Under the pieces are notes generated by a model. The model was not told the origin of the DNA, did no database searches, and saw nothing but the letters and a program-made list of their open reading frames with translations. A stretch of 64,000 nt of DNA from Misgurnus anguillicaudatus (Eukaryota; Chordata; Actinopteri; Cypriniformes; Cobitidae), in NCBI RefSeq assembly GCF_027580225.2, contig NC_073352.2, forward strand, positions 34,893,501 to 34,957,500, written 5' to 3'. The position numbers and the translations under genes were made by a program. This document shows, in pieces, positions 22,904 to 34,027 of the stretch; position 1 is the first letter of the stretch, and every line of letters begins with the position of its first letter.

Positions 22904-24660
22904 ATGTTGTCAGATAACGTGCAGTTCTCAGAGCAGATAACGGCACACAGGAGAAGTTGTGTTTCTTTTTTCATTGCTGAGAGAGAGAGCGTTGTAATAC
23001 AGAAAGCTGTTTCTGCAGATTCAAATTTACAAAACATTTTGCCAGCACACATGACGTGTGCTAGCATTGATTTACCGCAAGAGGTTCTTGACAAAGTACC
23101 TGACTACCTGTGGGCTAAAGATAAATATGATGTGGGTTTGATTAAAGGGTGTGAACCAGTAGTTATCACCCCAAAGAGTGATTACAGACCATGCAAACCT
23201 CAATACCCTCTGAAAAGGGAGGCGCTTGAGGGAATAAGGCCAGTATTTGAGGCCTTATTGGAGAAAGGGATAATTGTTCCCTGCCCAAACTCACCTGTGA
23301 GAACACCCATTTTTCCTGTACAAAAGGTCAGAGATGCAGGTCAGCCCACAGAGTGGAGGTTTGTTCAAGACCTCCAAGCAGTAAATGCTGCGGTGCAGGT
23401 AAGGGCACCAAACGTGCCGAACCCGTACACAATTCTCTCACAGATACCAGCTGACGGCCAGTGGTTTTCAAGTGTAGTGGATATTTCAAATGCATCTTTC
23501 AGTGTTTCCTGTCCATCCTGATAGCCAGTTTTCGTTTACTTTTACATTTGAGGGGTACAGCGAGAGCCCCACGATTTACAACTTTGCCTTGCATTGTTCA
23601 TTACAGACACTTGTGTTGGATGATGATGTTGCTTTATTGCAGTACGTGGATGACCTCTTGGTGGCGGCACCGACTCAGCAGTCGTGCACTGACAACACCA
23701 TACGGCTGCTCACTCATCTAGCTGAGGAGGGCCACAAGGTCAACCCCAAGAAGGTACAGTGCTCTGTCCAGAAAGTAACCTTTCTAGGACACGAAATTAC
23801 ACCAATGGGTAAGTCTCTCTCTCCAAAGAGAATAGAGGCGATTGCTAACATACCAAAACCCATTACAAAGAGACAAGTAATGTCATTTTTGGGTATGACA
23901 TCTTATTGCAGGACTTTTATTGCTAACTATTCTGAGATGCAACAACCATTGCATAACATGATTTATGAAAAACCTTTTGCACCATCAGAGAAGATAAGAT
24001 GGACAGAGAAGGCTGAAAGGGCATTTGTGGAACTAAAACAGACATTACAGCAGGCACCCACTTTGGGGCTGCCATATAAAAAAAAGCCTTTTGTTCAAAT
24101 GGTGGATGAAAGAAATGGCTGTATGACATCTGTTTTGTTGCAAGAACATGGTGACAAGGTGAGACCAGTTGCATATTTTTCAGGTCGTCTTGATCCGGTG
24201 GCCAGGGGCCTACCGGGATGTCTCAGGGCAGTGGCAGCTGCAGAGAAAGCTGTAAAGCCAGCAGTGAGTTTGTGGGATACGCACAGCCGCGTCTGTTGGT
24301 TTCCTCACTATGTGTCTCATATACTGCTTGAACAGCGCACATCTCACTTGTCTGCAGCAAGGTGGCTGCGTTATTCCTGTGCATTGTTACAAATGTCTAA
24401 TGTCACAGTTGAAAGATGTACAGTTCTGAACCCGGCGACATTGTTACCTACACCTGATGAAGGTACACCATATTGTTGTTTGTCTGCCCCACGGGAAGTA
24501 TGTACACGAAGGCCTGACCTGGCTGACACACCCATACCTAATTGCACCCTCACATACTATGTGGATGGGTCCTCTTCCAGAGATGACAGAGGTATAATCA
24601 GGGTGGGGTGGGCAGTTGTGTCTGACTTTGAAGTTTGTAGAATCCGGATGCTTACCACCT
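22904..24660 (+). pseudogene. Reverse transcriptase and RNase H start (pol)
   Basis: The first segment (22904-23521) covers the RT fingers: 'PCKPQYPLK' near residue 95, 'GIIVPCPNSP' near 127 and 'FVQDLQAVN' near 155, then 'VVDIS' with the first catalytic Asp. A frameshift near 23505 moves coding to the frame of 23490-24662. There a gap of roughly ten residues precedes 'ESPTIYN', and 'YVDD', with the other two catalytic Asp residues, lies at 23643-23654. The thumb/connection follows, then 'YYVDGSSS' at 24557-24580 with an RNase H catalytic Asp. The frame stops at 24660-24662. It copies RNA into DNA in an intact virus; the shift and gap make this copy inactive. Confidence 0.88.
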
Positions 24661-24662
24661 GA

Positions 24663-24900
24663 CAAATCTGCACAGGTGGCTGAATTGCATGCACTAACAC
24701 AAGCTTATAAAATTGCTACTAATCAATCTATAACCATTTACATTGACTGCTTGTTTCTCTTTTAGAGGAAATTTTACTCCTTTTCCAAATAGCTGTGTGT
24801 AAATGCAAAGCACACACCAAGGAACAGGACGTGGTCTCGAGAGGCAATGCACGCGCGGACGCAGCGGCAAAGCAAGCATCTCTCATTTCTACTAACGTTG
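24663..24900 (+). pseudogene. RNase H C-terminal pieces
   Basis: After the stop at 24660, 24675-24760 encodes a 'VAELHALTQA' helix with the second RNase H acidic residue (Glu) and then 'YIDC', in another frame. A gap follows, and 24795-24890 encodes 'RGNARADAAAKQA', the C-terminal Asp-containing helix. The middle of RNase H is missing. Confidence 0.7.
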
Positions 24901-25382
24901 ATTTTTCTCTTACACAGATTTCCCAGGAAAAGGAAGCTGAAACAGCACAGGAGTCACTAATAAGCATGCAAACATTTTCTCTCCCAACAGAAATAGCTCT
25001 ATGGAAATCGTGTGGAGCTACCAAAACTCCTGAAGGGATTTGGATGGGTCCAAATCAAAAACCTTGCTTACCTAAACACTTTTATTCCCATTTTGCTAGG
25101 TTGACACATGGCTTAGACCATGTGTCCAAAGGAGGAATGCTGACAGCCATGGGACAAAATTGGTTCACAAAGGGTTTTTCTCCTGTAGCACAGAGACATT
25201 GTGAAAACTGTCATATATGTCTGGGTAATAATGTTGCAAGAGGGGTAAAAACTGCACCTGTGGGGCATCCCATTCCTGAGGGACCATTCACACATGTAAT
25301 GATGGATTACATTGAATTGACACCAGCAGAAGGTAAACGTTATTGTTTGGTGATGACAGACATGTTTTTCGAAGTGGACTGA
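24795..25382 (+). pseudogene. Integrase N-terminal part
   Basis: This frame begins in RNase H and runs into integrase. The HHCC zinc domain is visible: His-X3-His at about 25107-25121 ('THGLDHVSKGG') and Cys-X2-Cys at about 25201-25212 ('CENCHIC'). The catalytic core starts with 'HVMMDYIEL' carrying the first Asp (near 25306). The frame ends with a TGA at 25380 because of a one-base shift about 15 bases earlier; homologous sequence continues in the frame of 25417-25707. Confidence 0.85.
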
Positions 25383-25707
25383 AGCCACGCCCACCAAACA
25401 TGCAGACAGTGCTGGGGTGACAAAAATGTTGTTGAAAGACATTATTCCCAGATGGGGAATCCCAAACAAAATTTCCAGTGATAATGGAGCACACTCCACT
25501 GCTCAGGTGGTGAAAGATGTGGGTAAATTTTTGCAAATCAATTTGACCAATCACTGCGCCTACCACCCACAAAGTGGAGGTGCAGTGGAAAAAGAGAATG
25601 GCACCATCAAGGCAAAACTAAGCAAAATGTGTGAAGAAACAAAATTGAATTGGGTTCAGTGCTTACCACTGGTACTCATGTACATGAGAATGAGGGTCAG
25701 AGACTGA
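25372..25707 (+). pseudogene. Integrase catalytic core, second half
   Basis: Encodes 'ISSDNGAHST' with the second catalytic Asp, then 'YHPQSGGAVEKENG' with the catalytic Glu. I count 35 residues between Asp and Glu, the retroviral DD35E spacing. The frame stops at 25705-25707 within the C-terminal part of the core. Continuation is in the 25736-26326 frame. Confidence 0.85.
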
Positions 25708-25735
25708 ACAAAATTGTCTCCTTTTTGAAATACTT

Positions 25736-26080
25736 TTGGAGGGGTGGGAGCCACACAGGGCGACAGGTGATACCCTTCGAAATGAAAATGACATGTTGCA
25801 GTATTGTATTTCTATGCCTTCTATCCTTCAAAATATCTCAAAACAGGTTAAAGCAGCACTACCACGCCCCGCAGAGGGACCTTTGCACAACATCAAACCA
25901 GGAGATTTCGTGTTGGTGAAAAACCTGAGGAGGAAATCCTGGAAGGCGAGACGGTGGGAGGGGCCATTTCAGGTTCTGCTGACGACCCACACCGCCGTTA
26001 AGGTCGCGGAGCGTGCCACCTGGGTGCACTCTGCCCATTGCCGGAGGGTTGGTCCAGGACTGCAAGTAACCAAAGGGAGG
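25736..26080 (+). pseudogene. Integrase C-terminal domain
   Basis: Encodes 'KPGDFVLVKNLRRKSW' and 'RWEGPFQVLLTTHTAVKV', then 'WVHSAHCRRV'. This is the small beta-barrel with the GPF/Y-type module found at the end of gammaretrovirus-like and related integrases. Frame reads on without an obvious stop into non-integrase sequence to 26326. Confidence 0.75.
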
Positions 26081-26745
26081 ACGACTAGTCGACTGCTATG
26101 GACCACTTTTCCGCATTGGAGGGAGCCACAGACCCCTGTATCCTGCAAGTTTGTACGAAGAACGATACGAGAGAACTGCAACAGCTCACAAGGTGTTGGA
26201 GGACGACTCCAGTATTCTGGGTTTGGTTTGGACACACGCACACAACATTTTTTATGTGGGAAAGGTGCACGACGCATGCACCTTAATAACTGTAATTACA
26301 TCACCATCTTTGAGACCCCACATTAATTTAGACACTAAGGTAATTTCATTTGAACAACAAAGCATAATAGCTTGGAACGCTTGCACCGTGTGGTCCTACC
26401 AAACCCAAACCTACAAAGGAAATTAATCAACAAGGGCTCACGACCCCAACTCTAACTGTGCTCAGGGCTCACGACCCCAACTCTAACTGTGCTCAGGGCT
26501 CACGACCCCAACTCTAACTGTGCTCAATCCGGAATCATCAAGGGCTCACGACCCCAACTCTAACTGTGCTCAATTTCTTCAAGAAAACGAACTATTTTTC
26601 TTCTTTCAAAAATGAGTTTCATGATCATACTATGTGTGTGTGCATTTTTGCTTTTGCAACTGCACAGAACTATGTGTACACTATGGTTAAGGGTAATAAC
26701 CAGAGCTACGTAACGATGACAGTAAATGAAGTTATGAATAAATCA
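26081..26745 (+). pseudogene. env remnant, mostly deleted
   Basis: Only about 0.65 kb separates integrase from the polypurine tract, far less than a full env. Several short frames overlap. At 26611-26695 a frame begins Met-Ser-Phe-Met and contains a hydrophobic run (Ile-Ile-Leu-Cys-Val-Cys-Ala-Phe-Leu-Leu-Leu) that could be a leftover membrane segment. I found no convincing surface-subunit or fusion-peptide region, so no entry function is retained. Confidence 0.5.
26433..26571 (+). repeat. 31-bp tandem repeat in the env region
   Basis: Three head-to-tail 31-bp units (26433-26463, 26464-26494, 26495-26525) and a fourth after a 15-bp spacer (26541-26571). Each contains 'gggctcacgaccccaact'. 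The copies are identical by eye. Because 31 is not a multiple of three, the array shifts frame and is not coding. Confidence 0.92.
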
Positions 26746-26746
26746 T

Positions 26747-26759
26747 AAAAAGGGAGGAG
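26747..26759 (+). promoter_or_regulatory. Polypurine tract
   Basis: 'aaaaagggaggag' lies directly before the TG of the 3' LTR, the position and composition of the plus-strand primer site in retroviruses. It is preserved even though the genes are not. Confidence 0.9.
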
Positions 26760-27282
26760 TGTAGTGGAGGACTTTTATTATGCTTTTATTTTCATATTAT
26801 TATGTTTCATTTTTCATCCTATTTTTCATTTTTTAATTACAATCATAAGCTCATAAATTGTGATTCATATGGAGATCATGTTTTTCTGCTAACGTACAGA
26901 ATTATGCTCTTTCTGTCTTTTGAGCAAAGTACAATGTCCAAGGACTTAAACATCATGTACTGAGAACAAGACATACGTTTTATGATTTCACTAGATTTGT
27001 GTTTAGCTGTTTATGTTCTTAATCACTGACAAATTGAAAGTTATCTTCTAAATGACGTAGAAACTGATGACTACACATGTTTCAGCATCTTACTATAAAT
27101 GTGTGTTCAACCTTGTAATCGGGGCTCTTAGGTTTTTAAACTTCTAGCACCATGGGGGTGAGAGCCTATTCTGCAGAATATATAAAATTCAGACAAAGAA
27201 AATTCTGTCGACAGTGTGTCTGTGTGATCCTTGACTTTGACTCTTAGTGAGTATTATTTGATGCGGCTAAAATTCCACAACA
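26760..27282 (+). repeat. 3' LTR
   Basis: 523 bp and no difference from the 5' LTR in a line-by-line reading. TATA-like 'tatataaaa' at 27179-27187. Followed by the TCAC duplication. Confidence 0.95.
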
Positions 27283-27446
27283 TCACTTTTCCACGTCAAA
27301 GATGTTTTTTATAAATGTGGACTTTGCCGTGGATTTTTGTGTATGCACACTTTACAATCAAATCTGTGCGTACACACGCTTTATAAATGAGGCCCCCGGT
27401 GGTACCCATATATACACCAACAGAACGCTGGTGATTTTGCTGTGTA

Positions 27447-27982
27447 CAGTAGGTAGTTTGGTAGAGAGACGTTTGAATAAATGAGTGTTTGCGTTTGACA
27501 ACGCGATTGACAACAACACAAGTGTAATTGTTACTCAGCCTGCCCTGTGTACAATCATTTTCTTGTCCATTTCCCCTCACGGATTCCTGCAGCTAAGTTT
27601 GGATGTACATTTACATTCCAATAAAGGTTATGATAACATGCCTTTGACTTTCTGCACCAATAAAATACTTATAGGCAACTAGTCATCATATCTTTTGCGG
27701 CATGCAACACATATTAATGCTCAGTAGTACACATATATGGTTCTTTAATGTATTTGGATTGTACTAAAATGCGTTCATTTTGAATGTGCATATATGCGAT
27801 CGAAACAGGTAGCCTAGTGCATCCCAATTTAACATTTTAATATAACACTATAGTCATTATGGCCTTTAGAATTTTTTTTTTTGAGGAGGTGGGGTAGTGC
27901 ACAATAGGACCCTGTGGTGCGGCCTAACATTACTTCCTTACATTACTTTAATACTTTAAGTAGTTTTGAAACCAGTACTTTT
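27447..27982. other. Decayed hAT body, no gene seen
   Basis: Short chance frames only (for example 27485-27682). A run of t at 27871-27881 and a G-rich 'gaggaggtggggtag'. Probably interior sequence of the degenerate hAT host element. Confidence 0.35.
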
Positions 27983-28381
27983 AGGGGTTGTACACACAAA
28001 AACGCGGCTGAAAATGCCTGGAGGACGCCGAATGCCAGCTGTTTTTTCAGCTTAGAGCCAGCTTTCTTCAGCCGAGCGCTTGGGTAGCTGTGATACTTGA
28101 GCTGTGAGCCAGTTGGTTATTGTGATACTTGTCCTGCCCCTCCTCCACTGTGATTGGATGGGCGTTTGAGAACTGACATTGACGAGCGGAGCTTTTCACC
28201 CAAAGTTTAATATTTTTCAACTCTCGAGGCTTAGTGCGGAAAAACCACCGAATGCCTGCTTTCAGCGCAGAAGAAAACCGCTAGCTGCTGGCTTTTTTGA
28301 AAAATGCAGCGCTTCCATTGGAAACAATTGAAAACATACACCAGCTGCGGGTGTAAAAGCTTTGGTGTGCACGCCCACTTA
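27983..28381. mobile_element. MITE nested in the hAT remnant
   Basis: The left end 'aggggttgtacacacaaaaa' and the right end 'tttggtgtgcacgccc' form an imperfect inversion. The interior is more GC-rich than the flanks. It separates two pieces of hAT-like sequence. Confidence 0.5.
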
Positions 28382-28436
28382 CACTTTTACTTGAGTAAAA
28401 AGCTTGAGTTGATACTTTAACTTCTACAGAAGTCTT

Positions 28437-29255
28437 TTTAAAGAGCATCTATTTCATTGCTAAATAACAATGTTATTTGGTGTATTTGGTATAATACAAT
28501 GTGTTCGCGTGGTTTATGGTAGAAAACACATTATTTCCACTTATACCACGGGTCTGTTGAATGCTGTATTGTGATTGGTTGAGAAATGTTCCACAGGTAT
28601 GCATTATTTTTCGATAACCGCACACCTAACTTTTCAAATGTCTTAAAAATAGGCACCAGAGCAATGTTTGTGGTAACTGTGGTATAAGAGGAGTAATTGA
28701 CTCCGGTCCTTTGAATTATTTGAAAATAATGCACACCTGCAGTGTAACGGCACGACTGGGTGTGCATTATTTTCTTATAATTCAATGGCCCGTCGTCAAT
28801 TATTCCTTGCATACCGTACATTTTTGTAGCTCCAGATTTTACTCTCTTCCTGAAACGCAAGGATTCGAAAATGTCCCTGATTGGCCAGCTAATTTGTACA
28901 TTGTGATTGACCTGAATACCTCAGACATCAGCAGGAAATGTGACGCTCCTTACCATGTTTGAAAGATTCGCTCAAAGTGCAATGCTAACAGGAGTTAACT
29001 TACAGGCTGTGAGTCAGAAGTGGGAGGAATTATGATAATGTTGGTCTTTACTACATCACCAATCCCAGGAAGTAAACTGTTGCCTACAATCTGTGTGTTT
29101 GTTGTAGTCCAAGAAAAGACATTTACGTTGGAGATGTTAACCTGTGTCATCATTTACTTTTGGGTTTGTACCTTTTGCATATTGTTAACATGAACTAATA
29201 CACACTTACACACCAAAGGAAATGTAAAAATGTGACTCGGACAATAGGTCCATAA
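28437..29255 (-). mobile_element. Second copy of the 2786-4074 TTAA family
   Basis: Starts 'taaagagcatctatt' and ends 'ggacaataggtcc'. The part 28995-29240 contains 'acaggctgtgagtcagaa', 'caatctgtgtgtttgttg' and 'catttacttttgggtttgta', which are the reverse complement of 2860-3020. It contains a hairpin at 28689-28806. Confidence 0.65.
28689..28806. repeat. Imperfect hairpin
   Basis: The arm 28689-28737 ('ggagtaattga', 'gaaaataatgcacacc') pairs with 28755-28806 ('ggtgtgcattattttc', 'tcaattattcc') around a loop of about 17 bases. Confidence 0.75.
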
Positions 29256-30409
29256 ATGGCATTAAACAATAAACAATCCAATTCCATATCTCTGTAAAAC
29301 CCAAACAATAAATCAATAAGTTCACTCTACAATATAAAATTAGACTCATAGTACCAGCAGAAGATCAGTCAGAGCACATCACATACCGCTGTCTCGGCAG
29401 GCCGGATGCTCTCGTGGCTTTATGCCAGATCGCTGTGTAAAAGCCGGTATTCCCGAGTAATGTCACTGCAGGTTACAAATGCAGCATTAAATATCTCTCT
29501 GTGAGCTTGTCTGCTTTCCCTGTAGATGTTCATCTGCTTAAAGCAACAAGAGAGTCATTTGTGCTGATCCCTGCAGAGAGACAGAGATATACTGCCCACA
29601 TTTCACCAACACACATGCACTCGTATGTGCCGTTTAATGGATTCTGCCAACAAAGCGTTATTTCTGAATGGTCGGGATCTGATTTTTGATGGAGCTTTTG
29701 CATCTCATCTCTTTATTTGTAGAGATTAAGATACTGTATGAGATTTGTGATATTGCCACAATGTGAGTGAAGAATCACACATTTCAGGGTTATGTCAACA
29801 GCAGCATTTGTGTCCAGAAAGGGTTGTGGACATTCACCTGTACAACACATCTGTCAACAGCTGAAATAAAGTCTCATCAGTCTCTGAGACACAAAGACAA
29901 ACAGTCCACGATTCTCTCTAAACGTTCCTCTTCAGGGTAATGCCACTTTCTCTGTTCATTCTGGCCACCATGACATACCTGTCTGTTCGACATGCTGTCG
30001 CCTAGCAACCTATTGTCTCCTCACAGCTGTCTATCATTACCAGGGATTGCTTCTCCTCTCAAAGGCCTGAATCCATCAACCTCCTTCACATTGGTGTCGT
30101 TCTGCTTTTCCTCTGAGGCAAAACTCTTATTTTCATTATACTACAGTCTGCAGATCTGTGCTGTTTTTTGTGATATTTGCTGCAGTGTCAGTATGCATGA
30201 AATAAATGTTAAAGTTCTTGGTTATGTACGTAAACTATGACTGAGGTGGTCTGATCTCAAGCAGATCGAAATAAATTGTCAGGAACACTTTATTAAACAA
30301 ACACGAGTAGACAAAACAACAAACTCTTCAAGATCGAAAACTTAACAGGGCATGAAACACGACAAAGACGTGAAGTCACTACAAAACAAACCTGAGACCT
30401 CATATGTAG
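29256..30409. other. No gene seen
   Basis: AT-rich with a few short frames (29501-29689, 29992-30240) that carry no domain. No inverted ends. Single-copy in this window. Confidence 0.45.
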
Positions 30410-30735
30410 AAACCATCTTACATTTGTCAATATTTCAGATAGTGATATACTTCCTGGCTCCCAGTCACCCTGTCTATGTCGTGAAGTCTTATCATTGGCT
30501 GAATTTGATATACACATTCAGATGTACTTACCCTTGGAGGCGTCCCCGCAGTGACGCAGCGCAAGTTCCCTCGAAAGGGAACTGTAACAATGTATCTTTA
30601 CAGGTAACACGATGTAACCTTGCTCTCACTTGAAATGTGTCCCCACATTTAGTCCTTGAATTTGAGGGTATTGCACCTGGAAAGTCCTTGAAAGCTCCTT
30701 GAATTTGAAGTTGACTAATGTGTGGGAACCCTGTA
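30410..30735 (+). repeat. Composite direct repeat, copy 1
   Basis: Shares 'gatatacttcctggctccc', 'cgcagtgacgcagc', 'gttccctcgaaagggaac', 'ctcacttgaaatgtgtcc' and 'ccttgaatttgagggtatt' in the same order and orientation with 34028-34333. Similarity is high with small indels. It contains the inverted motif 'ttccctcgaaagggaa'. Confidence 0.8.
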
Positions 30736-30784
30736 AATACTGCATTTGTATTTGATGTAGATATGAACCTGAAGATTGATAAAA

Positions 30785-30915
30785 ATTAACCATGTTTTTG
30801 TTGTAAAAAAAAGTAGTAACCATGTTTGTTTTGGTGTATTGATTATTTTTAGCAAAACCGTGGTTTTACTAAACTAACTATGCTGCTACTATGGTTAAAT
30901 TTCCTAAGGGTTTTG
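30785..30915. mobile_element. Decayed copy of the accatggtt repeat
   Basis: 'aaaattaaccatgttttt', 'ggtgtattgatta' and 'ccgtggttttacta' match the inner part of 553-770, shorter and mutated. Confidence 0.65.
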
Positions 30916-31353
30916 TCAAGTAGGATATCCTTGTTTGTTTTATGTAAAAATGTAAAATACTTCCTTTTTTGTAATTGTAATTCTCTTTGGATACAATTGT
31001 GTGCTACTGCAAATGAATAAATGTCATGTTTCAATACAAAATTAAGTAAAAAATAAGAGCTGATATTAAGCTTGTAGTATTTTATGATAATTATGCACTT
31101 TTCCCCTAAACCTACGTAAATCCAGATAATGCGTCTGGATGTCATAGTTTTCTTGCAATTCTCATTATGCTTAATAAATATTCATTATATACTCATAGTA
31201 TCTTAATGGACTTAAAGTAGGCATTATTTTGAGCTTCATCCATTAAGGGGTTTGGACTACTGTATATTTGTTAAATGTTAGACAGTAATTTTGTTTTAGG
31301 ACCAACAAATGATGCTTGTTTTTGGGATGAGAAGTGACTGAACATTTATATAT

Positions 31354-31356
<3 letters not shown>

Positions 31357-31431
<75 letters not shown>
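31357..31431. repeat. (TC)n microsatellite, 75 bp
   Basis: TC dinucleotides with three ttt interruptions. Confidence 0.97.
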
Positions 31432-32847
31432 AATGCTGTTGGTATTTCTTTAGGTCCAAACTGGCCTTAACCCAAAGACCGCTTCAGAATTCAATAATGA
31501 CCTGAAACAGTTTCTCTCTTTTCATTAAAGTTATTTTCAGCTCTTTTCATTAAAGTCTGTATTTGGCAGGTGTTGTGTATTATACAGAATGACAATTATT
31601 GTTTACCCACCTCTTATGAGACTGCAAGTAAAAATGCCTCTATTTTGCATTTTTGAATGTAATGCATTTTAATTACATTACAAATGATAGTACTGGCATA
31701 ACAATTTGAGCATAAAATTGATTAAAAATCCACATCAAGTTGAGGATTTTTAGGAGTTTTATTATTTCATATATATATTTTCATATACAGTATGTATATT
31801 TTATGTGCATATATTAAATGTTGTGTGTTTTATGTATATATTTTCTCTGAGTTATCCTGCAGGACTGAAGCATCCCGGATTGTATATCCTAACCCCAAAG
31901 TTCAGGACAAATTGACTGAGAATCAAGTTCACTTCAGAATTCAAATCTACACTTCAGTGTTCCTGTGAATTTCTGATGCTAGAAAGAAAATTTTTGATGC
32001 CTTTAGCTAAACATATTAATCTGATGTTCAAATGCTGTCATTATGTAGCCTCTAAACTTCAATCACAACATCCGATTGAGCCGGGCAAACCTAGTTATAG
32101 ATGATCTGATAAAAATCTCTCTTTGGCAGATAAAGGATTTTTAGGCCCCCTGGCAGATAACTTGTTCAGCAGATAAAAGAGCTTGTTTAGTCTCTAGTAA
32201 CATTTGAACTACAATCAGACACCTACTGGAAATCTATTAGACCTTGAATGGTCTAGTTGGGATGTAGGCGAAATGCTGTGTCAAATATTGATCACTATAT
32301 ATCCGCTTTACTCAGTTGTGCTGTGGTTTAGGAATTACAGCTGAAATATTAAAAATCACAACCTTGCCATCGATGCCGGTAAGTCATTTACTCAATGTGC
32401 TTCATTAATTAATAATGTAAAGTAGTTGTGAGCTGCTCTCATGCATCTTAACTTGTTATTTGCTAGAGGCATTTGTGATGAACAGTTCACTGCGGTGATG
32501 AACGGCAGCCAGCGAAGCGTCAGGCGGTGAGTAATGATGGCCTTCATCAACAGAAAGGCACAGCTGTCAGAATAAAGACAGATCAGATTGTGCTGTCACT
32601 TCATTTACTTTGGTAATAAAACAGCTGGAATATCACACTTTTGACCTTGATGTGAATCTTTCAAGAAAATTTAATTTCAGTACAGATTAGATAATAGAGA
32701 TAATGCATTGCAATTGATAACGTTTCAATTCATATTTCTCTTGCCATTGCTGTTTGAAACATAAAATTGCAGGTTTTGTATCTGTATGTGTATTAAAAAA
32801 CAACTGACATTGATATCCGACTCGACACCTCAACCTATAAAGGGACG
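31432..32847. other. No gene seen
   Basis: AT-rich, no significant open frame on either strand, no inverted ends noticed. A 'tatatatattttcatatac' AT run lies at about 31770-31790. Confidence 0.45.
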
Positions 32848-33463
32848 TTTACACAACAATGTTTTCAGCCGTAAACAGGAAGGTTTTTATGTGGTTTGGC
32901 TGTTTGTTTGCACCACGGAGGGCAATCTGGGATCATGAAAACACTAAAGCAGGTCTCAAAGTGCATGTTTTTAAAACAACACCTTGTCGTCTATGTGTAA
33001 ACATAAATGTGAATTTGTGATAACAGTAACATCATGCGCTTGTGTTAATTTAGTCTATAAGTATGCACGAGTATAACCAAAACAAGAATGGATACCTACA
33101 TGTGTTTTTGCAGCTCAAGATACTGAGTTTATTAACGCTTCTCCAACAAACTTTATGAAATTTTGGTGCTCGTCTCTTGTTGTAATAAACCTACTTCATC
33201 ATCTGTCTAAATAAAGCCACTCAATGTTTTTTGCCGTCTTAATGTTTTGGTTTATTGATCTTAAAAAAGCGTAACTGCACATGTGTGTAGTGCTTCCTTA
33301 CAAAGTAACATCGCCATCTACTGGCCTGGCACGCGATATGCTGCATTCTAGTTGTCTCCGTGAATCCATGTTAATGCATATCTTTTTGACAGCGTGTGTA
33401 AATGAAAATTTTCAAAAACGGAAAGGATTTTTTTTCTTTTTTTGAGAATGTTGTCATGTAAAA
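32848..33463. mobile_element. MITE-like element
   Basis: The left end 'gtttacacaacaatgtttt' is the approximate inverse of the right end 'gaatgttgtcatgtaaaac'. No coding frame. Target duplication not resolved. Confidence 0.58.
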
Positions 33464-34027
33464 CATTGGGATGTTGTGAATTGTATTCAGGCAAGAATAA
33501 CTGATTTTTGTTATGTAATAGATTGTACCATTAAGCTTTTATTGACATCATATGTCGATCACCACTGAAAATTATTTATACTCATCCAGTTTAGAAAAAA
33601 CGACACAAAACAGTCTAGTTATAGTAACATACAATCTTATCTTATAATGTAAAAAGTCTTACTGTTTAATTTTTCAAGTTGAAATTGTGGTATGAATATA
33701 CATACATGGATACAGGTCATTGGAAGTGCTTGAATTTATTTTACGCAAGAAGTTTCCTGGAAAAAAAATCCATATTATTCTTGGTGTAGTGTAGGATAAT
33801 ATCATAAAAATTCTAGACTTTTTATGCACACGTGCTAAACTGTTTCCTTAAAATGCTTATATCTTCTGTATGTGAATGTTGATTCATACCAAAATGCTTT
33901 TTTGCATAGTTGTGTTTGACACATGAAAACGTCTCGGGTTAAGTATGTAACTGTTGTTCCCTGAGAAGGGAACGAGACGCTGCGTCTGTCTTGCCATACT
34001 TCCTGTGTCCCTGTAACGCCGTCTTTG

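Larger units (their letters stand above)
20349..27282 (+). mobile_element. Endogenous retrovirus with identical LTRs, defective
   Basis: A 6934-bp provirus bounded by 523-bp LTRs beginning TG and ending CA and flanked by the 4-bp direct repeat TCAC (20345-20348, 27283-27286). In order it has: 5' LTR, primer-binding site, leader, gag remnant with a myristoylation-type start, PPPY and one CCHC knuckle, protease, reverse transcriptase, RNase H, integrase, an env remnant, a polypurine tract and 3' LTR. The protein style of pol is closest to gamma/epsilon-type retroviruses (inference from motif context). Every gene is broken by stops, frameshifts or deletions, yet I found no difference between the LTRs. 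It therefore cannot make its own proteins and was probably copied in trans, or is a very recent insertion of an already defective genome. Confidence 0.93.
20007..27397. mobile_element. MITE with 'ggggcctcatttataaa' ends, split by the retrovirus
   Basis: Left end 'tggggcctcatttataaa' and right end 'tttataaatgaggccccc' are inverted. Its own sequence covers about 20007-20344 and 27287-27397. The retrovirus lies between, so this MITE was the direct target of the retroviral insertion. Confidence 0.72.
19974..27444. mobile_element. TA-flanked MITE split by later insertions
   Basis: The left end 'cacagcaaaatcatcag' is the inverse of the right end 'ctggtgattttgctgtg', with TA on both outer sides (19972-19973, 27445-27446). 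Without the inserted DNA the element would be very small (about 80 bp of its own sequence is visible). Confidence 0.65.
19585..28440. mobile_element. Degenerate hAT-type element, host of the retroviral nest
   Basis: The left part (19585-19735) has 'caaagtaacaaagtac', 'ctttactggagtaatta' and 'cctcgttactcct'; the right parts (27936-27980 and 28380-28440) have 'ctttaatactttaagtag' and 'cttttacttgagtaaa'. These resemble the interior style of the intact hAT at 10452-11636. The ends are too eroded to place exactly. Everything between appears to be later insertions and decayed body. Confidence 0.45.

Noticed and set aside
26098..26426. Intact env surface protein frames
   Set aside because: Three overlapping short frames, none with envelope landmarks, and too little sequence before the polypurine tract.
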